Source: Auanema rhodensis
Taxonomy: Eukaryota > Nematoda > Chromadorea > Rhabditida > Rhabditidae
Assembly (NCBI GenBank): GCA_964057225.1
Contig: OZ059895.1
Span: 14,747,001-14,811,000 of the forward strand
Reading direction: 5' to 3'
Length of the DNA stretch: 64,000 nucleotides
Positions 1-14,152 of the stretch are shown here, in pieces. Both the position numbers and the translations under genes were made by a program. Below the pieces are notes generated by a model. The model did no database searches. It saw only the letters and a list, made by a program, of their open reading frames with translations, and was not told the DNA's origin. Numbering within the stretch: the first letter of the stretch is position 1; each line of letters starts with the position of its first letter.

Positions 1-3000
1 ACTTTTCACATTGTTCTTAGAATAAGTCGAGGCGAAATCACAAGCTGGACATTGGAACATCGGCTTTCCAACATGATATTGTCGTATATGGCAAGGTAAT
101 TTCGAAGAGTGTACATCTTTTTGACACAATTCACAATATTGGAACGTACTGGGAGAACTCTGAACACTAACCATTAAACACACAGCCAATGAGCGAAATA
201 CAAGAAAACGTGGGACAATGCTCATGTTTTGAAGGTCTCAAACGCAATGGTCTAGTTTGGAACTTGAAAACTTAAGCATACTACCGTATTTAGACATACT
301 CTATAGGTTAGTTTCGTTTAACATTTAGGTATTAATCCGATCAATAAAACGTATGATAAATTTACTCACTCTTTTGCGATCGTGTGAGCCCTGTTGTTGA
401 ATTCGCTGAACTTGAGCTTGTTGCTGAACTCTTTGAGCGATCTAAAAAGTTTTTTTTCATATTACTCATAATAGCTATGCAAACTTACATTAAGGAATTC
501 ATTATGTTGCTGCAACATTTGCCAAAATGCCGACGGATCCAACGCAATCAAGGAATCCATAGGATTAATTTCCTGAAAGTAAAAGGTATAGGTTCCATAA
601 AATATGAGAATGTAATCATAATATGAGAAGGTTGCGGAACTAGATGTAAGGAAAAAATGCGGTATATAAACAGTCAAGCTTAATAGCTGTCAACTTTGAA
701 GAAAAGGTAAAAAGTAAAAGAAGTTAAGTAGGTAGTCCAACGATAGCTCATCTCTAGACAGATCCCACATCCATGAATGAAATAAGTTCCTCATTAGAAA
801 GATACAGCTATCAGCGCTATAGAATATAATTCTAATAACATCTAGAGCAAAAGTTCTAAATTCTGGTTTTTTGAATAGATCACTCTGCTTTGAATGGTTT
901 TCAAGTTTTCAAAAATTCGCCAAAAGAGGATGTATGAATTCGTTGCGAAGCCAAAACCTTGCCCATGTGCTTTGTCACACTTCCATCATCGCTTAAGATC
1001 AAAAATGGAAATAAGTAGTGTAGGCTAAAATATGCTAATCGCTGTTAAATTATATAATTCGCAATGCAGCCTAAGATGTGAGAAAAGCTGGATGTCACAG
1101 CCTAAGATATCTCATCTCTTATAAACCTCGTTCAAAAAGAACATTTCAAAAACTAAAATTTGAAAAACTTTTCTCGTTTGAGCTCAAGTTGGAGGAAATG
1201 TTGACAGATTAGGATGCAGGAAGAAAATAACGCTTCTAATTTTAATTTCGGCTCCCCATTACCTATTTCCTAGATCCGGAACTTCCGCAAAGCTCAGTTA
1301 GAGACTACAATATCCCTGCCATTTTTTAATAAAATTTGTTCGAAAAATGGGAATTAAAAAAACTTTTGTTAGGACAAAAGATAGATTGGTTGGATGTATA
1401 ATATGTCTCAGTTAACATTCAAATGATCTACGAACAGATTTTTGGCGATTAGGCTTTCCAAAATAGGCTTATGAATTGAATAAATTGATAATTTAGATGA
1501 TCGATGGCTATGCTGGGAGATTAAGCCTTATAAAACACAAAACTGAGCAGCATTTGCCTCGTGAATTTTAGTAAATCCGTAAATACTATGATGAATTATG
1601 TAAAACGTGCTGAAAGATTAGAAGAAAGGAATTGCAAAGCCATATAAGCAACTTGACGAATTAAGTCAATAGCCATAGTATCAAAGTAACCTTCACAGCG
1701 CTTAGATTACAAGAATTTAATTTAGAAAATGATGATTAATCTCCCTCACTATCTAACCTACATATCAGCTTAATTCCATTTTTAGCTTACTTTCGGGGGT
1801 ATTAAACATTGGATATCTGTTTACTAAATTAACAATCTGAGAATCGAAATTACACACCTGCTTAACCGGAAATTCGGCATTTAATGCGGGAATATCTGCT
1901 TTGATTGAAAAATCAGGACCTAATACAGGTCCACCATCACTGCCCGAATTGGAAGGAGCAGGTGGAGATGAAGCGTCCATTGAATCAGTCACAAGTTGGT
2001 TTTGTTGCTGTTGTTGTTGTTGAACTGCAGCGAACAAATTGACGAAATCAGAAGCGACTGAGGACGAGTCCGATGAAGTATTCGTTGGCGACGTCGAACT
2101 GAAAAAAATATATTAAAGATTATCCATGTTTAAGATGTTTATATCTTCACATAGGTCAAACGTTTCTAGAAAATTAGCAGCTAAGGCTCATAAGACTTGA
2201 ATCAAAAACAAAGAGCAGGTTGATTACCTCATCAGATCTGCTCCCACTGTTCGGGTATCATGAATGATAGCAAAATTAAGAAAAGTCATAGTATCGGAGA
2301 CTTTGTTTACTGTCTGGCGCTATAGCTATCAGAGCTTTATCAAGCTACCGACTAAATTCGAAAAAAGACTAGTCAAAGTTGGGTAGTAGGCATCCGGCAC
2401 AAAGTAGGAGGGGCTTAGGGCGGAGCTAAGTTCTACTATTGGTTTCCAAGTTCTATAGTTAGAGCTTACTCTACAAAAGGTAGCTCTCGCAATGGCTTTT
2501 TTAGCCTTTTATCCTTCTCTCACATCTATGTATCTTCGTAAAAGAGTAGGATAAAGAAATTAAGCAGGGCCTAATATGGATAATTCCAGGCTTAAACCCG
2601 TATGCGTGGAAATGACAAGAAATGCTCTCTTGCTGCTTATTTTTTGCCTTTTTGGCCTCAGTTGCAGTCTAGTAAATAACGGATGTGAATAAACACAGCT
2701 ATTCTTAAACCATCAGCTAATTTCCTAGAGAAAAATGCTTTAGTTCTGAACTAAATTCAAAAGTTTCATCACAAGTAGTTGGAAGCCTCGCTAAACTTGC
2801 AGCCTTATGTTCTATATAGATGATTAAATTGAAGCAAAAAGTCACCTCGAAGATACGGCTTCAATTAAATTTGATAAAGTATCTTGACATGTTTGGGAAG
2901 CAGCTGGAACGGCTTCCTCTCCAGATGATGTAGGCTCTGACGAAGCTTCGGGGGTCAGAGCCGGTTGCGGTGGTGATGGTGAAACACGGCTGCTGGCAAC

Positions 3001-3006
3001 CATCAT
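1..3006 (-). CDS. C2H2 zinc-finger protein, 5' part (runs off the left edge)
   Basis: Five exons can be chained in frame on the minus strand: 3006-2846, 2098-1858, 572-489, 441-370 and 159-1 (239 codons, incomplete). The start (Met-Met-Val-Ala) lies just behind a TTTGTAG splice acceptor. The N-terminus is Ser/Pro/Thr-rich, followed by a run of seven glutamines and later a short exon rich in Gln (codons read from 441 to 370), typical of transcription-factor activation regions. The last exon encodes one finger of the form C-x2-C-x11-H-x4-H (starting CELCQKD), a linker VGKPMFQ and the Cys pair of a second finger (CPAC) before the window ends. Exon 2 could instead extend to a stronger donor at 1790, adding about 22 codons, but that breaks phase with the next exon found. 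The last exon is also open upstream to an ATG at 225. Inferred role: nuclear DNA-binding regulator; I do not recognise the ortholog. Confidence 0.72.
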
Positions 3007-6000
3007 GCTACAAAGAGTCTAGTGAGCAAAATAGGTGTTAAAACGAAAAATTCAAGATTCAAGGAAGAAAACGACAAGACAAATGCAAAATAAAATCAAG
3101 AAAGTATGATAAGAGGAGCAAAATTGCAAAATCATTAAGGTATAAAAAACTAAAGAAAATCCCAGCTTCACAATTTTACTGCAAAAATATTAGTATGGAG
3201 CAGAAGGGTTGAATCTACCAAAAGCATCTACAGCCATCTGGCAAGCCGAATTCTAGTCTTGAGCTCAGGTCACAAAGCTTTCGACTGCTATCTTTTTCCT
3301 CATGAAGCTCCTCCTACGGGGCTTTAAAAGCCTTACGACGATGAATTCACATTCAAGATGTGAGTCAGATAAGAAGTAAAAGCCTTGCTTGTATATGAAG
3401 AACGAAGAGCAAAGGAATCAAGCTCAGTAATAACGTGAGACACCATGAAGAAACAGTGAATATTCAATTGTAATCACTAAAGTTCTTCTTCTCTTCCTTT
3501 CGCTTGAAGTGTCATTGTGTGATTATAATACACTCATCTGTCACAAAGATTCGGCTCTCTAAAGTATGATAAACCCAAACATAAACTTCATGTAACTACC
3601 CTAGTAATGAGGCTGAAAATGGTTGGTTAAGTTCACAATAAAGCCTGAGAGTGTTCATCATATTGGCAGAGATCACGGATTTGACACATCATGACAGATG
3701 AACAGCTGGCTCTCAGAACTCGGTACATCTAACTAAAAATGTTTAAAGAAAAGAAGAATTGGGTCGAAGATCCTGAGAAGGAAAATAGAACGAATAATGC
3801 TTGAAACGAACAGCTACAGGCGAAAGATACTTAAAAGGCTGATAAGAGCTCGAACACTTAAAAAAAAACCAAGCCAAGCTTTGTGAGATAAGAAAAAAAT
3901 CAAAATGAAACATTAGATAAGCAACAAGTCGCTAACAAATATATGTTTAGTATAATCGAGCCTAAATGTAATCAGCAATCTATACTAACAATTACAGTTC
4001 TTAAATGCCTTGTAAGTAATATGGGTCGCTGTGGGATTGCTTGAGCTTTTTAAATTTTGTTGAATTGCCAGCTTTCCACTGATCGTTATCTATTAGTCGG
4101 CAAATATGAAAAATTGGTACTATGCTCTATGTATTAATCGCTCGTTATAATTAAAAGAAAAAAAACAAAGAAAATGACGAAAATACCGCTCCAATTCAAA
4201 TACCCCCAAAAGGAAATTTTTATCGCTCAGGTCTTACAGTCATAAGTTGTGCTCCAACTCAATAGGCTACATATGTTTCTAACGCTCTAAAACCAAAGCG
4301 AACAAAAATAATGGGCAACGAAGAGATGGACAGCATTTTCAAGACAAAAAAGCATAAAACAGACCGGTGAACTAAAATTGACGCCAAAAAACCTAGTTTG
4401 AAGCATTACCGTTTATGCTAACTCTTATGCTAATTAGTCGTGTCAAGCACGACATAGATGAGACTATGCGGATGAGCAGCTGAGAAAAAAAATTATTCCC
4501 ACAACTTTAAGCAAACTTGAACTTAAAGATTAAAAATAAAAAATGTAGGACAAAAAGTAGGACAAAAAATTTTGTCTCCCATTTTAGGCGAATTGCCAAC
4601 CTTATTCGCGGACCACACATGCTGAAACAGATATGTGGGCGGAGCAAAAGGTCAACCTGCGCCCGAAAACACGTGCATTTCACCTAAGTTTTGCCTTTCC
4701 AAACAGCAAAGCCTTTTTGGGTTAATTAGTTGTTTTTCTCGAACATTCTTCATGTCAAATAATATCTAAATTATATATATTATATACAAATATATAGATA
4801 ATAGAAATCTGAGACAACCCTTGTTAGGCTTTGGGCTCAGACCAAAGTTTGGGGGAGCAAATAGGCGCAACGTTTGCGCGACCATTTTACAAACTATGAT
4901 GTTCTGGTCTCAATATTAGGATGTAATCTGGTTTTTCCCAATTTTTTATGGATTAGATCAAGCTATATACTATAACACTGGTTTCCTCTTTTTTACAAAC
5001 TATTCTTCAAAAAATGAGTAAAGGATATAATGGCAAGATAAAACTCGAATCAATTGGCGAATTTTCCTATATATATATATCACTTTTGAACAAAACTGGC
5101 CCTTAAGAAAAACTCTCCCCCCCCCCCCAGCCCCCTTACAAGAAAATGGAAAAAAGGCTGAAGCTAAGGGCTAAAGAGGAATTCGCTTCGGGAATGCTTA
5201 CTATGTCATCTATATAAAGTGCTTTTGTACTTTTATGGAAATTTCGTTTAGCTTCACATGTTAATAGTGATTTCCTTATATTGAAATAAACAACGAACTA
5301 CAAGTAGTAAGGATATGCATTACAGATATCTCTCTATTCAAACTCAATTCTAGTTACACTTTGAGATTTTCCTTAATTATTAAAAACAATGTAATTTAAA
5401 TATTCTTTCCCCACCCCTCCCCTCCATGATGAAATAAGAGCTTGGTCTTATATGGAAACGTTGGTTAGTACGAGTACGGTATGAGTCAGACTGTATTCTA
5501 TGATTATAACCGGAAAGCCATAATCTAATAAAATTCTGTAGTTATGCTTTATGAATAAAGAGATAAGGGTTTGATAAAACAAAAAACAACCGATCTGCTT
5601 ATATGCAACGAAAATATGAAAATTTGAAAACGTCAAGTGAAGCCGACGTGAACGAATGGGTATGCTAATGCAACAATAACATCTTCGCAACTTGAATTCT
5701 GACCTACTGTAGCAAGCAGTAGGTCAGCTTTCTGTCGAAAACTTGAGGGAAGCAGCCAATGGGCGAACGACTGCCTCAATGGCCTTGCTGGCTACTTGAG
5801 CTGCGAGCAACTTGACTAAGCTTTAGACGGAAAGCTTATACGGTAACAGCTTAAGAAGCAAATGTGCATCCGTGCGAAATGAAACGAAAATGTTTTTGAG
5901 TTTGAAAGTCAAATAAAAGAAAGTCCGACCAAGAAAAGGTTATTAGGCTTTTAAAAGGATGATATGTTAACTACGGTAGCTGTAATGTCTTCAAGTTTGA

Positions 6001-9000
6001 TTCCAAGAAAACTTGAAACTTTGTTATTGTCAACACTAATCATATAAAAACTATTTTTCATATAAAGCTCAATGATAGATGGTAGGTAGATCATCAATAT
6101 TTTGAACTTATTTCGAAAAATCTCGATGTGTATGCGTGTTTCCGCTCAGGTTGTTTATCATAATATGTAGATAAATGTTGCCGCAAGTCTCATACTGTTT
6201 ATAATTTTTTGAGGAATATTTTCCAAATTGATTCAAACATAATCAACATTTCGAAAACCGGAAATGAAAAAGATCATCAATACGATTAAGAAGAGGACAA
6301 TAAATGAAGAAACATGATGGTGATAGTCCATATGCAAGGCAGAGCTAAAGCTTTTGTGAATTCAAAACAACGAATTACTTTCCTATTTCTTCATCTTGTA
6401 GCTTCAATACATAAACTATCTTGCAAGAGCTTCATCAACACTAAGATGATACCACATGTTCGTTTGATAATGAACTTTGTTGTTGTTCAATGCTTCGTGT
6501 CTCTCCTATACATAACTGCTTTTTATGATTTTAATCGTCGATATGTTTGATGAGTAATATCTTAAGAATAGCTCAAATTTGCTAATGTGATTTTGACATC
6601 GAAAGATCAGCTGCAAGCTGATATATGTCCTGTTTCTTACGAATTATATTCATTTTGTTGAATTAAGCATATAATATTTGTAAACTATTCATATAAATAG
6701 CATAATTTTAAAAGAAAAAGTTAAAATGTATGAGAAACTATAGAGAATATAGGAAATTGAAATTGAAAAAAAAAGAAAAAAGTTGATCAAGCTGTCAAAA
6801 TTCATATATTTATATAAGATATGATGATGATGATGATGCTGATCATGATGATGAGCCCGATCGGATTAACGGTTGAGACCAAGTTTTTAAACTTTTTCAT
6901 TCATTTTCTATTTTTGGTATTCAAGTACATTTAATCAATTTTTTCATAGAAAGATGCATAGGTTTTCATATAAAATAACAAGTTTAAGCTTAAGCTTAGA
7001 TTAGCTCAGCTTAACCAAGTTTTTCATTCATGATTTTTCAAAATTAGATCTCAAAAATTTCTAATCTAGTACATCAAATCCTCAAAATTTACAACGTCAA
7101 TTTAAAATTTTTCTGAGAAGACACGATTAATCAAAACAATGTTTTTCTTTTTGCTAAGAGAGGGTGAGGGAGTGAGGGAAGGGGAGCCCAAGATGAACAC
7201 AGTACTTAGCGAACTAGAGGAGGATCAGTTGCAAAATGATTCTCAAGCCTTATGGTCATCAAACTTGACGAGAAGCAATGAAAATCTCAGTTCAGTTTCA
7301 CGATTGAGATAGCAGAAATGAATGAATGTAGAACCCAAGATAAGCATTACTATATCGAAACTGAGTATGAGAGCGGGTGGCAGGAGAGGTTTGGCAACAG
7401 CAAACGAAGAGACAAAGAGATGAAGCCTAGGCCTCAGCCATGGGGCATAAGCCCAGACTCGTACGAGGCTTAGACGGATTACGAGGAATGAAGCCGACAC
7501 AGCACATTTGGTGGCTCATCATCATGCTGTTATGTTAGCTGGTTGTAGATGGCTAGTTAGCTGGAGACTGAACCTATACTCCTGCAAGATGACAAGGCCG
7601 TATAAGCTACAATACACTGCCTCAAACAAACGTCATCAGAAGCGAGCAGGAAAGATGCTTGAAATGCAAAAAGCGATCAGAGCACACACGAGTTAAGATC
7701 TTTTCCATCTCAATTCATTTCAAGTTCTTATTTTCATAGAAGCATTTGCATGGCTTAAGCTTCTGGCTTATGAGTCAACTGAAAACCGTGACCGTCCGTC
7801 TTGTGATGGCATCAATAGATAAGAAAGGAAAAGCCTGCTTCTCAAACTTTAAAAGAACTAACATCATTGGTCATCGGAAGGGGAAGCATGAACAAGCCAC
7901 ATACCCAGAAGCTTGTAAAGTAGTTACAACTATGTACCTAACAGTAAGAAGAGAAACAACTCCTGGATGAAATCTAACCTAGCGCATTTCATCTTCTTTT
8001 CGTTTAAATTAAAAAAAAAGAAAGAAAAGAATTATTGATTTCTACTGGATGAAAAGAATAAGTTGAAGTTTGAACTAGGTCTCCTCCTAGAAGGCAGCTT
8101 ATCTTAATAAATATCATCTTCAAAGTTACTATGGATACTTAAAGATAGCTATTTTAGATATTTCTATCTAAATACTAATTCATGATTCTATATTTAGGGG
8201 AAAAGCATGATATCATTGCTTAACTCGACTATAATACAGAGACATGGATAGATACTGGCTAATTAAATTTATAAATTTTATGAAGGATATCTTTCATATT
8301 TGACCAAAATCACTACTTTTCTCATAAAAAATGTGAAAATAAGTTCAACTTACTGGATAAAAGATTCGAAAAGAAGATGTGATTAGACGTTGACAGTAGA
8401 GTGAGGGCAAAGGAGTTGAACTTGTTTTCTAAAACATTTGCTATTAATACAGGAAAAATAACCAAAAAATAAGAAAATTGAATGAAATTGAACGAAAAAA
8501 ATTGAAATTTTCTGGTCAGATCATGAACTGTTGGCTTTATAATCGGCTTATGTAACACCTAATTCATGTTTAGTTCAAATTTTCCAACGTAATCGCTAGA
8601 AGGTAAAAGGAACTCCATGGCAGAGTTGATGGAAAATTCTTTGAAATGTCCGGAAAATTGGATTTTTTCGATCACCTTTGCTCCAAAGTATAAAAAAAAT
8701 ATTGATTTATTATAGGATGATGTTGATGATGTAGATGATATTGGTACTAGTAGCAAGCTAAAGGAATAAGAGGATTGTGGATGAGCATCTGCATCTGTAG
8801 AAGTTACGTCTAGAAGTAGAAAAAGACGAAGATTTTGAACTTTTTATAGCCAAAAAGCATGATTATAGACGATCATCATGTTCTTCATTTTCTTTACTGC
8901 TGATACTGAGAAAGAAACTTAAGCCTATTTCGTTACAGACTTATAAGTTATAAGCCTCTCCCCCCCCCTCTCTCATTCTCCAATCTACTTCTCTTTCCAA

Positions 9001-9400
9001 TCTTAATACCATACAGCTTTAGAACTTTAAAAGGGCATAACCATATAATATATCTTATAGATTGATTTTCATCTTATTTATGAAATCATAATAAGACGAA
9101 AAAACAAAAGTTTCATTCATTTTCTATCAAAATTCATTAGAAAGTTAAAAGTATAGAGAACTAAAGCCTCTGGCACATTCGTCATATTGTCAGAATCTCA
9201 AGCATACCAACTCGATATGAACTAAAAGGCTTAAAAGCTGCTCAAGAAATTTTATAAATGCTTCGTAGATAGTCTTTTCTAAATTCTTAAAATGTCATAA
9301 AACTTGAAAAAGATTCCGGGAGGTTTTAAGGAAATTGATGGGCAACCTCCTCGCATTCTCCAACTACAACTTTTGCTTAACAGCATTGGGAGATATACAC
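3007..9400. other. intergenic, AT-rich, no supported gene
   Basis: First part of the gene desert. Only short frames without codon-like composition, splice context or family similarity are present. It holds a poly-C run of 12 at 5117-5128, a perfect 11-bp hairpin at 5699-5727, a GAT-rich stretch near 6823-6855 and scattered TATGCTAAT and GGGCGGAGC motifs. It lies upstream of the zinc-finger gene and could carry its regulatory elements. Confidence 0.6.
5699..5727. repeat. perfect short inverted repeat (hairpin)
   Basis: CTGACCTACTG at 5699-5709 is exactly complementary to CAGTAGGTCAG at 5717-5727, with a 7-nt loop. The stem is too short for a typical pre-miRNA. No flanking gene explains it. 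Confidence 0.55.
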
Positions 9401-9430
9401 AGTGGATGCTAATAATCGTATAACTCTACA

Positions 9431-9436
9431 GAAGAA

Positions 9437-9479
<43 letters not shown>

Positions 9480-9480
9480 A
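9431..9480. repeat. (GA)n microsatellite
   Basis: About 50 bp of near-perfect GA repeat with rare A interruptions, read GA on the plus strand. Confidence 0.95.
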
Positions 9481-10174
9481 AACTCATATATTGGAATAAG
9501 CTTAAGAACAAGCTTGAAGAAAAAATATAAAAAATGAATAAAACTGAATGTATTTGACGCCCATTTGGCTAAGGGAACAGAGAGTAAAGGTGTTCGTTTG
9601 AAAGAGAGATAGATAGAGACATGAAATGTGAAGAGAATTAGTTTGATGTGTGTTTGTTTCTTATCATAGAGCCTATACATACACTGGAAAAGAGATTGCT
9701 CTAGGGCATATTAGGATGTGAAATCAAAGCTTCTCTATACTTTTCAATGACGCGCAATGACTTTATCAACTTTGTGTCCAATCATTTTATGCCCTTAACA
9801 GCACAAACGTTTTTAAGTGGAAAAATAGTAAAATGGTAGAGAAGACTAAATGATATGAGAATAAGTTTGAACTTGAGATCAAAACTCAATTTGGGTGTGA
9901 AGACGATGTGTTATACTAGTATAGAGCATAAATGAAGTTACAACTTGATACAAACTTGAATGCCTATACAATGGTACAAAGCTCAGCATTAAGAGGCATA
10001 TATAGCAAATTATTTATGAAATAGTTATACGGTAATCTTATTTTTGAAAAAAAAAAGGAAAAGTAAAATATGGAGCAATAACATGAATAGGAATATACAT
10101 TCATACATGTATGCAGAGAAAAGCAGGGATGCAACCGCTCGTGCTGTCTTTCAGATCAAAAATGAAATGTTGTT

Positions 10175-10214
10175 GCACGTACGTGAATTCGTTTTCACGT
10201 AAGTAGCACGTGAA
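10175..10214. repeat. ACGTGAA/TTCACGT palindrome cluster 1
   Basis: Within 40 bp there are four ACGTG-type cores: gcacgt, acgtgaa, ttcacgt and gcacgtgaa, in both orientations. The same motif recurs as clusters at 14.7, 19.2, 20.6 and 25.1 kb. Confidence 0.7.
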
Positions 10215-10628
10215 GATTGAAAATATAGGCTGGTTGGCAATGAGAGGTGAGACTTACTCAGAAGTGAATTTATCGTAATCATGATGTTGCTCATCTAGCC
10301 TCACCCCTCAGCACGTGAGAATAGTTGGAGAGAAGTGTGGAGGTAGGGTTGGGAGGAATGAGAAAGGTTGCACACAGGGCAGGAAGAACAAAAAAAATGT
10401 GAAATAACATAGAGATAATATAGGAAAAGTGGAAGAGTAATAAAGAAAATAGAGAAAGAATAGTGTGCGAAGGGAAACAAACAAAGACCCGGATTTCTGG
10501 ATGCTGGAAAAGCACACTAAACAAGTTAACAAATTTCAAAACACTGCTATTCAAACAAAAATACAAAAAGTAACTGTAGAAGTGAGAAAGTGCGCATGAG
10601 GCAGGAGAGAAATCAAGTTGGTTGCGAG

Positions 10629-10675
10629 GTAGAGAGAGAGAGAGATGAAGAGAGACAGAGAGAGAAAGAGAGAAA
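10629..10675. repeat. (GA)n microsatellite, imperfect
   Basis: GA-rich stretch on the plus strand with T and C interruptions. It is followed by poly-C runs of 10 (10733-10742) and 12 (10758-10769). Confidence 0.85.
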
Positions 10676-11463
10676 AAATAGGAAAAACACAGCAACTGAA
10701 AAAGCTTTCTATCCCTTAGATTACCCTTCATTCCCCCCCCCCTCCACCCTTCTAACTCCCCCCCCCCCCTTCTCTCTAGTTGCATGTGCCAGTTGGGCAC
10801 AGAAGATTCATTCATACAAAACAAAATGATAAAATTTGGATGAAAAAAATGAACTTTTTTTGCCAAAAAAAGTTTTTGACGAAGGGAGAAGAACAAAAAC
10901 GATTTTGTCAAGTTGGTGTCAACGAAATAAGGGCCATTTCATGAAAAATGATAGATAGAATGCTTCAAGGCAAGGCGTTAAGCTGCCTTCTTTCATGTTA
11001 TCAGCAAAATCACCAAAATTCATCGTTTCTATCATATCATAAGGCTTCCAACTTAACCGTAAACTAGCCAAAGTACATAGTGAAAGTGAAATTTTTTCAA
11101 AGCTATATATCTATATGACCATACTGTGTATAGAACATTATCAATGAATGAAAGCAGTAAGTGCTAAAACTTCTGGAAGTAGATTCTGAATCAGTGCCAT
11201 CAGGACCATCAAGAGATGAGATTCATATGAGAACAAAAGCAAAAAGTTAATCATAAGAGCATCAACATCATCTGAAGCAGGGTCATGCTCGACTGAGAAC
11301 AACAAAATCGAGCAAAAAGCTGAGAGATTGAGCAAACGAAGATCAGAAAAAAAGTGAAAAACATTCTCATCTGGAGGCTGATTTGAATCTGTTGAATGAC
11401 AATAGAGCAACATGGTAGTGGTTGTACAAATCTTTATAGAGGGTCAGATTTGAAGAAAAGAGT

Positions 11464-11467
<4 letters not shown>

Positions 11468-11519
<52 letters not shown>
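11468..11519. repeat. (GA)n microsatellite
   Basis: About 52 bp of uninterrupted GA on the plus strand. Confidence 0.95.
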
Positions 11520-11524
<5 letters not shown>

Positions 11525-11788
11525 GGGAAAGGGGGGTGGCGTGAGGAAGTGAGGGATGTTGGTAATAGCGAAATGAAAACACAAATTGATTATGGCGAAA
11601 GAGAAAGGATGAATTTCTCTACCTTCTCTGTACCATACTTGCCCTCTTTTCACATCTTTCCACTCTTTCTCTGAAGCATAGTCTACCCTCCCAGATGTTT
11701 CTTGTAAACGTCTCTATTGAAAGTAAGAGGGAACTAAAATAAACAAAAATATTTGCGTAAGTTGATGATCGCAGGAGGTGCGCAAGAA

Positions 11789-11824
11789 GAGAGAGAGAGA
11801 GGGAGAGAGAGAGAGAGAGAGAGG
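11789..11824. repeat. (GA)n microsatellite, imperfect
   Basis: GA repeat with GGGA interruptions, GA on the plus strand. Confidence 0.85.
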
Positions 11825-14092
11825 GAGTTAAGAGGAAAAGAAGAACAACACAGCTGGGCCATGTTAAAAATAATTGCAAAAAAAAAAGAAAAAATGCAAA
11901 GATACAAGATTTGAGCTAAAAAATTAACTGATATTTTAACATAACACAAAAACTTGATGCTGGTAAAGATTCAGCGAACAGATAATGAGATGTTTCTACG
12001 AAACTGCTTGATGGGTCATCCTACAGCCTAAGTTTTAGAGAGCATTTCGATGAGATAACGGTTGGCTGCACGGATTTCAATCGTTAAGTTGGGCCTGGAA
12101 GATACCAGATACCACATTGTGCGGTAGAGGATGATACATAGGAACGGCTATTACTGCTAACACGACGACGACAACTTGATAATTTGAGGAAAAACGCTGT
12201 CAGAGCATCATCAAATCTTCAGAAGGTCATGGAAGAAATGGAAAAACGGTGAAGTCGTTCTGTAGATAGCTCTTTCGACAACTGAAGTTAAGTACACACA
12301 AGGGTACGATAGGATTGGCAGGTCCGGTCAGGCGAAGCTTCAACATTTTCAATCAAGTTCATAGTACTCTGGCACTATAGGACATATAGTGTATTTAACA
12401 AAACTTTACAGAAATAACTCTATGAGAGAGAGATGATCTAGTGGTTGTGTGTACAAAGAAAGAGAGAACGAAAGAGGGAAAGATAGGAGAAAGTAGCAAA
12501 GTGAGGATATGGAAAAGAAAAAGAAGCGATCGAGCACCAAGTTGGCAGAAGAGAGTAAACCAGCTAGAATCATCCAAAAGTCAAGAGAAAAGGGCAGTTG
12601 ATTGAATGGAAAAGCTGTAGGTGATGTTCAGCTGCTTCTCCTTTCTAATACTACCATAACCCTTTGGGGCAAGAGAGGGATTGAATTGGTCGAAGAGAAG
12701 GAGAGCGGAGAGAGGGAGAGAGGGAAGGATGGAGATAGAGAGAGAAAGAAGTAGTGAGGTAATTAGGGCTAAAGAGAAGACGATAAGGATGAAGAAAACA
12801 GAAAAAAAGAGTTGGTTCAGTTGACAAGCCACAAGTAGTAAGAACAAAGGAGGGAAGAAGAAGATTGAGAGAGATAGAGAGAGAAGAATAAAGGGATAGA
12901 GAGATTAAAAGAGGAGGTAGACGTTGTAGAAAGCCGAAAGACAAAACATGCTTTTGACTTGTTTATGATCGGAAAGATGTGGATATGGGAGGGAGAGAAG
13001 GATGGTGGAAAGAGAGAAAATGCAAAAGAAAATGGCAGAAGAGCGATGAGATAGAGATTTCGACATTGACTGCAAATAGTTTGTCGGCTACTACTGCTAA
13101 GCCCATTTCATGAAGCAATGAACCTCCAGATGTTTTACCTTGTCATCATATCTTTGCTTCACGTTCATCATTCATTTTGTATATCAGGTGGCTACTCAAG
13201 CTTCCAAGCTTCTATGAACAGTCGGAGCGCCTTGAGATAACGCTAGGCAATATGGATATCGTTGTGCAAACAGGCTGATGATAGGAAATAGTAGATAAGA
13301 AGCGAACAGGAAGCCCATAATAGCCATCCAGTAATATTCCATTCACGAGAACCGTTCAAGACAATGAACGGTCCAATCGGTTGAGGTCGTTATTCCCGGA
13401 AAAGCGCCAACATTTTTGTTATTTGTTGACTCAGATCGTGTGTCTATGGGCTGCTACTACTGCTCTCGGATTTGTTTGATCATCTTCTATCATCTCGCAC
13501 AGTCTCTATGTGTTCGACTATTTTTCTTTTTTCTCTTATTAGCTGATCAGACAGAGTAAAGCGTTCATGAGAGATGTTATGAAGTTCTAGAGAGAAAGAG
13601 AGATGGAAGGATTGCAAGGGTTACCCAGCCTACTAACTTAAATACAGTTACAATAACAATGAGAAGGGGAAAATGAATGAATAGAGTTAAAGAAATATAG
13701 GATGAAAAGAGACAAACTAAAGAAACATTATGTGAAAGAGAGAGAGATAGAGAAAGAGAGAAAGAGAGAAACATTGTATAACAGGAGAGCAGTTATTGTG
13801 AGTATGGATAGCCTCACTGTTTCTCTAGTTCTCTCTTCAATTCTTCACGTTTTTCATCATTTTTTCAGTGATTTTACCGCATACTGTCTATGTGTATGCA
13901 TGTGTGTGTGTGTATGTGATCGGTCTTGTCAATACCGAAATTGCAAAATATTTGCGACTTTTCGTCCAGCTATCTCTAACAAATAAAAAAAAAGAAAAAA
14001 AGGCTGGGACATGTTCTTCTACTAGTTTAGATTTTCTTGGAAACAAAAAGAAATATCTTTGAAAAAGACTTCAAGACGGTCGAGAAAGTAGA

Positions 14093-14152
14093 GAGAGAGA
14101 GAAAGAAAGAGAGAGAGAGAGAGAGGGAGAGAGAGAGAAAGAGAGAGAGAAA
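14093..14152. repeat. (GA)n microsatellite, imperfect
   Basis: About 60 bp of GA repeats with AAA and GGG interruptions on the plus strand. Confidence 0.85.

Noticed and set aside
10291..10911. 206-codon open frame on the minus strand
   Set aside because: Phe/Leu/Ser-rich translation of poly-A/GA-rich DNA, crossing CT and poly-C repeats, with no domain, splice context or codon signature.
12060..12130. Stretch resembling part of a 5S rRNA (gttaagttgggcctgg)
   Set aside because: The remainder does not match 5S structure or the box A/C promoter pattern; chance similarity.
13346..13372. Inverted repeat ACCGTTC...GAACGGT
   Set aside because: Only 7 bp with an 8-nt loop; short dyads of this size are expected by chance in 64 kb.
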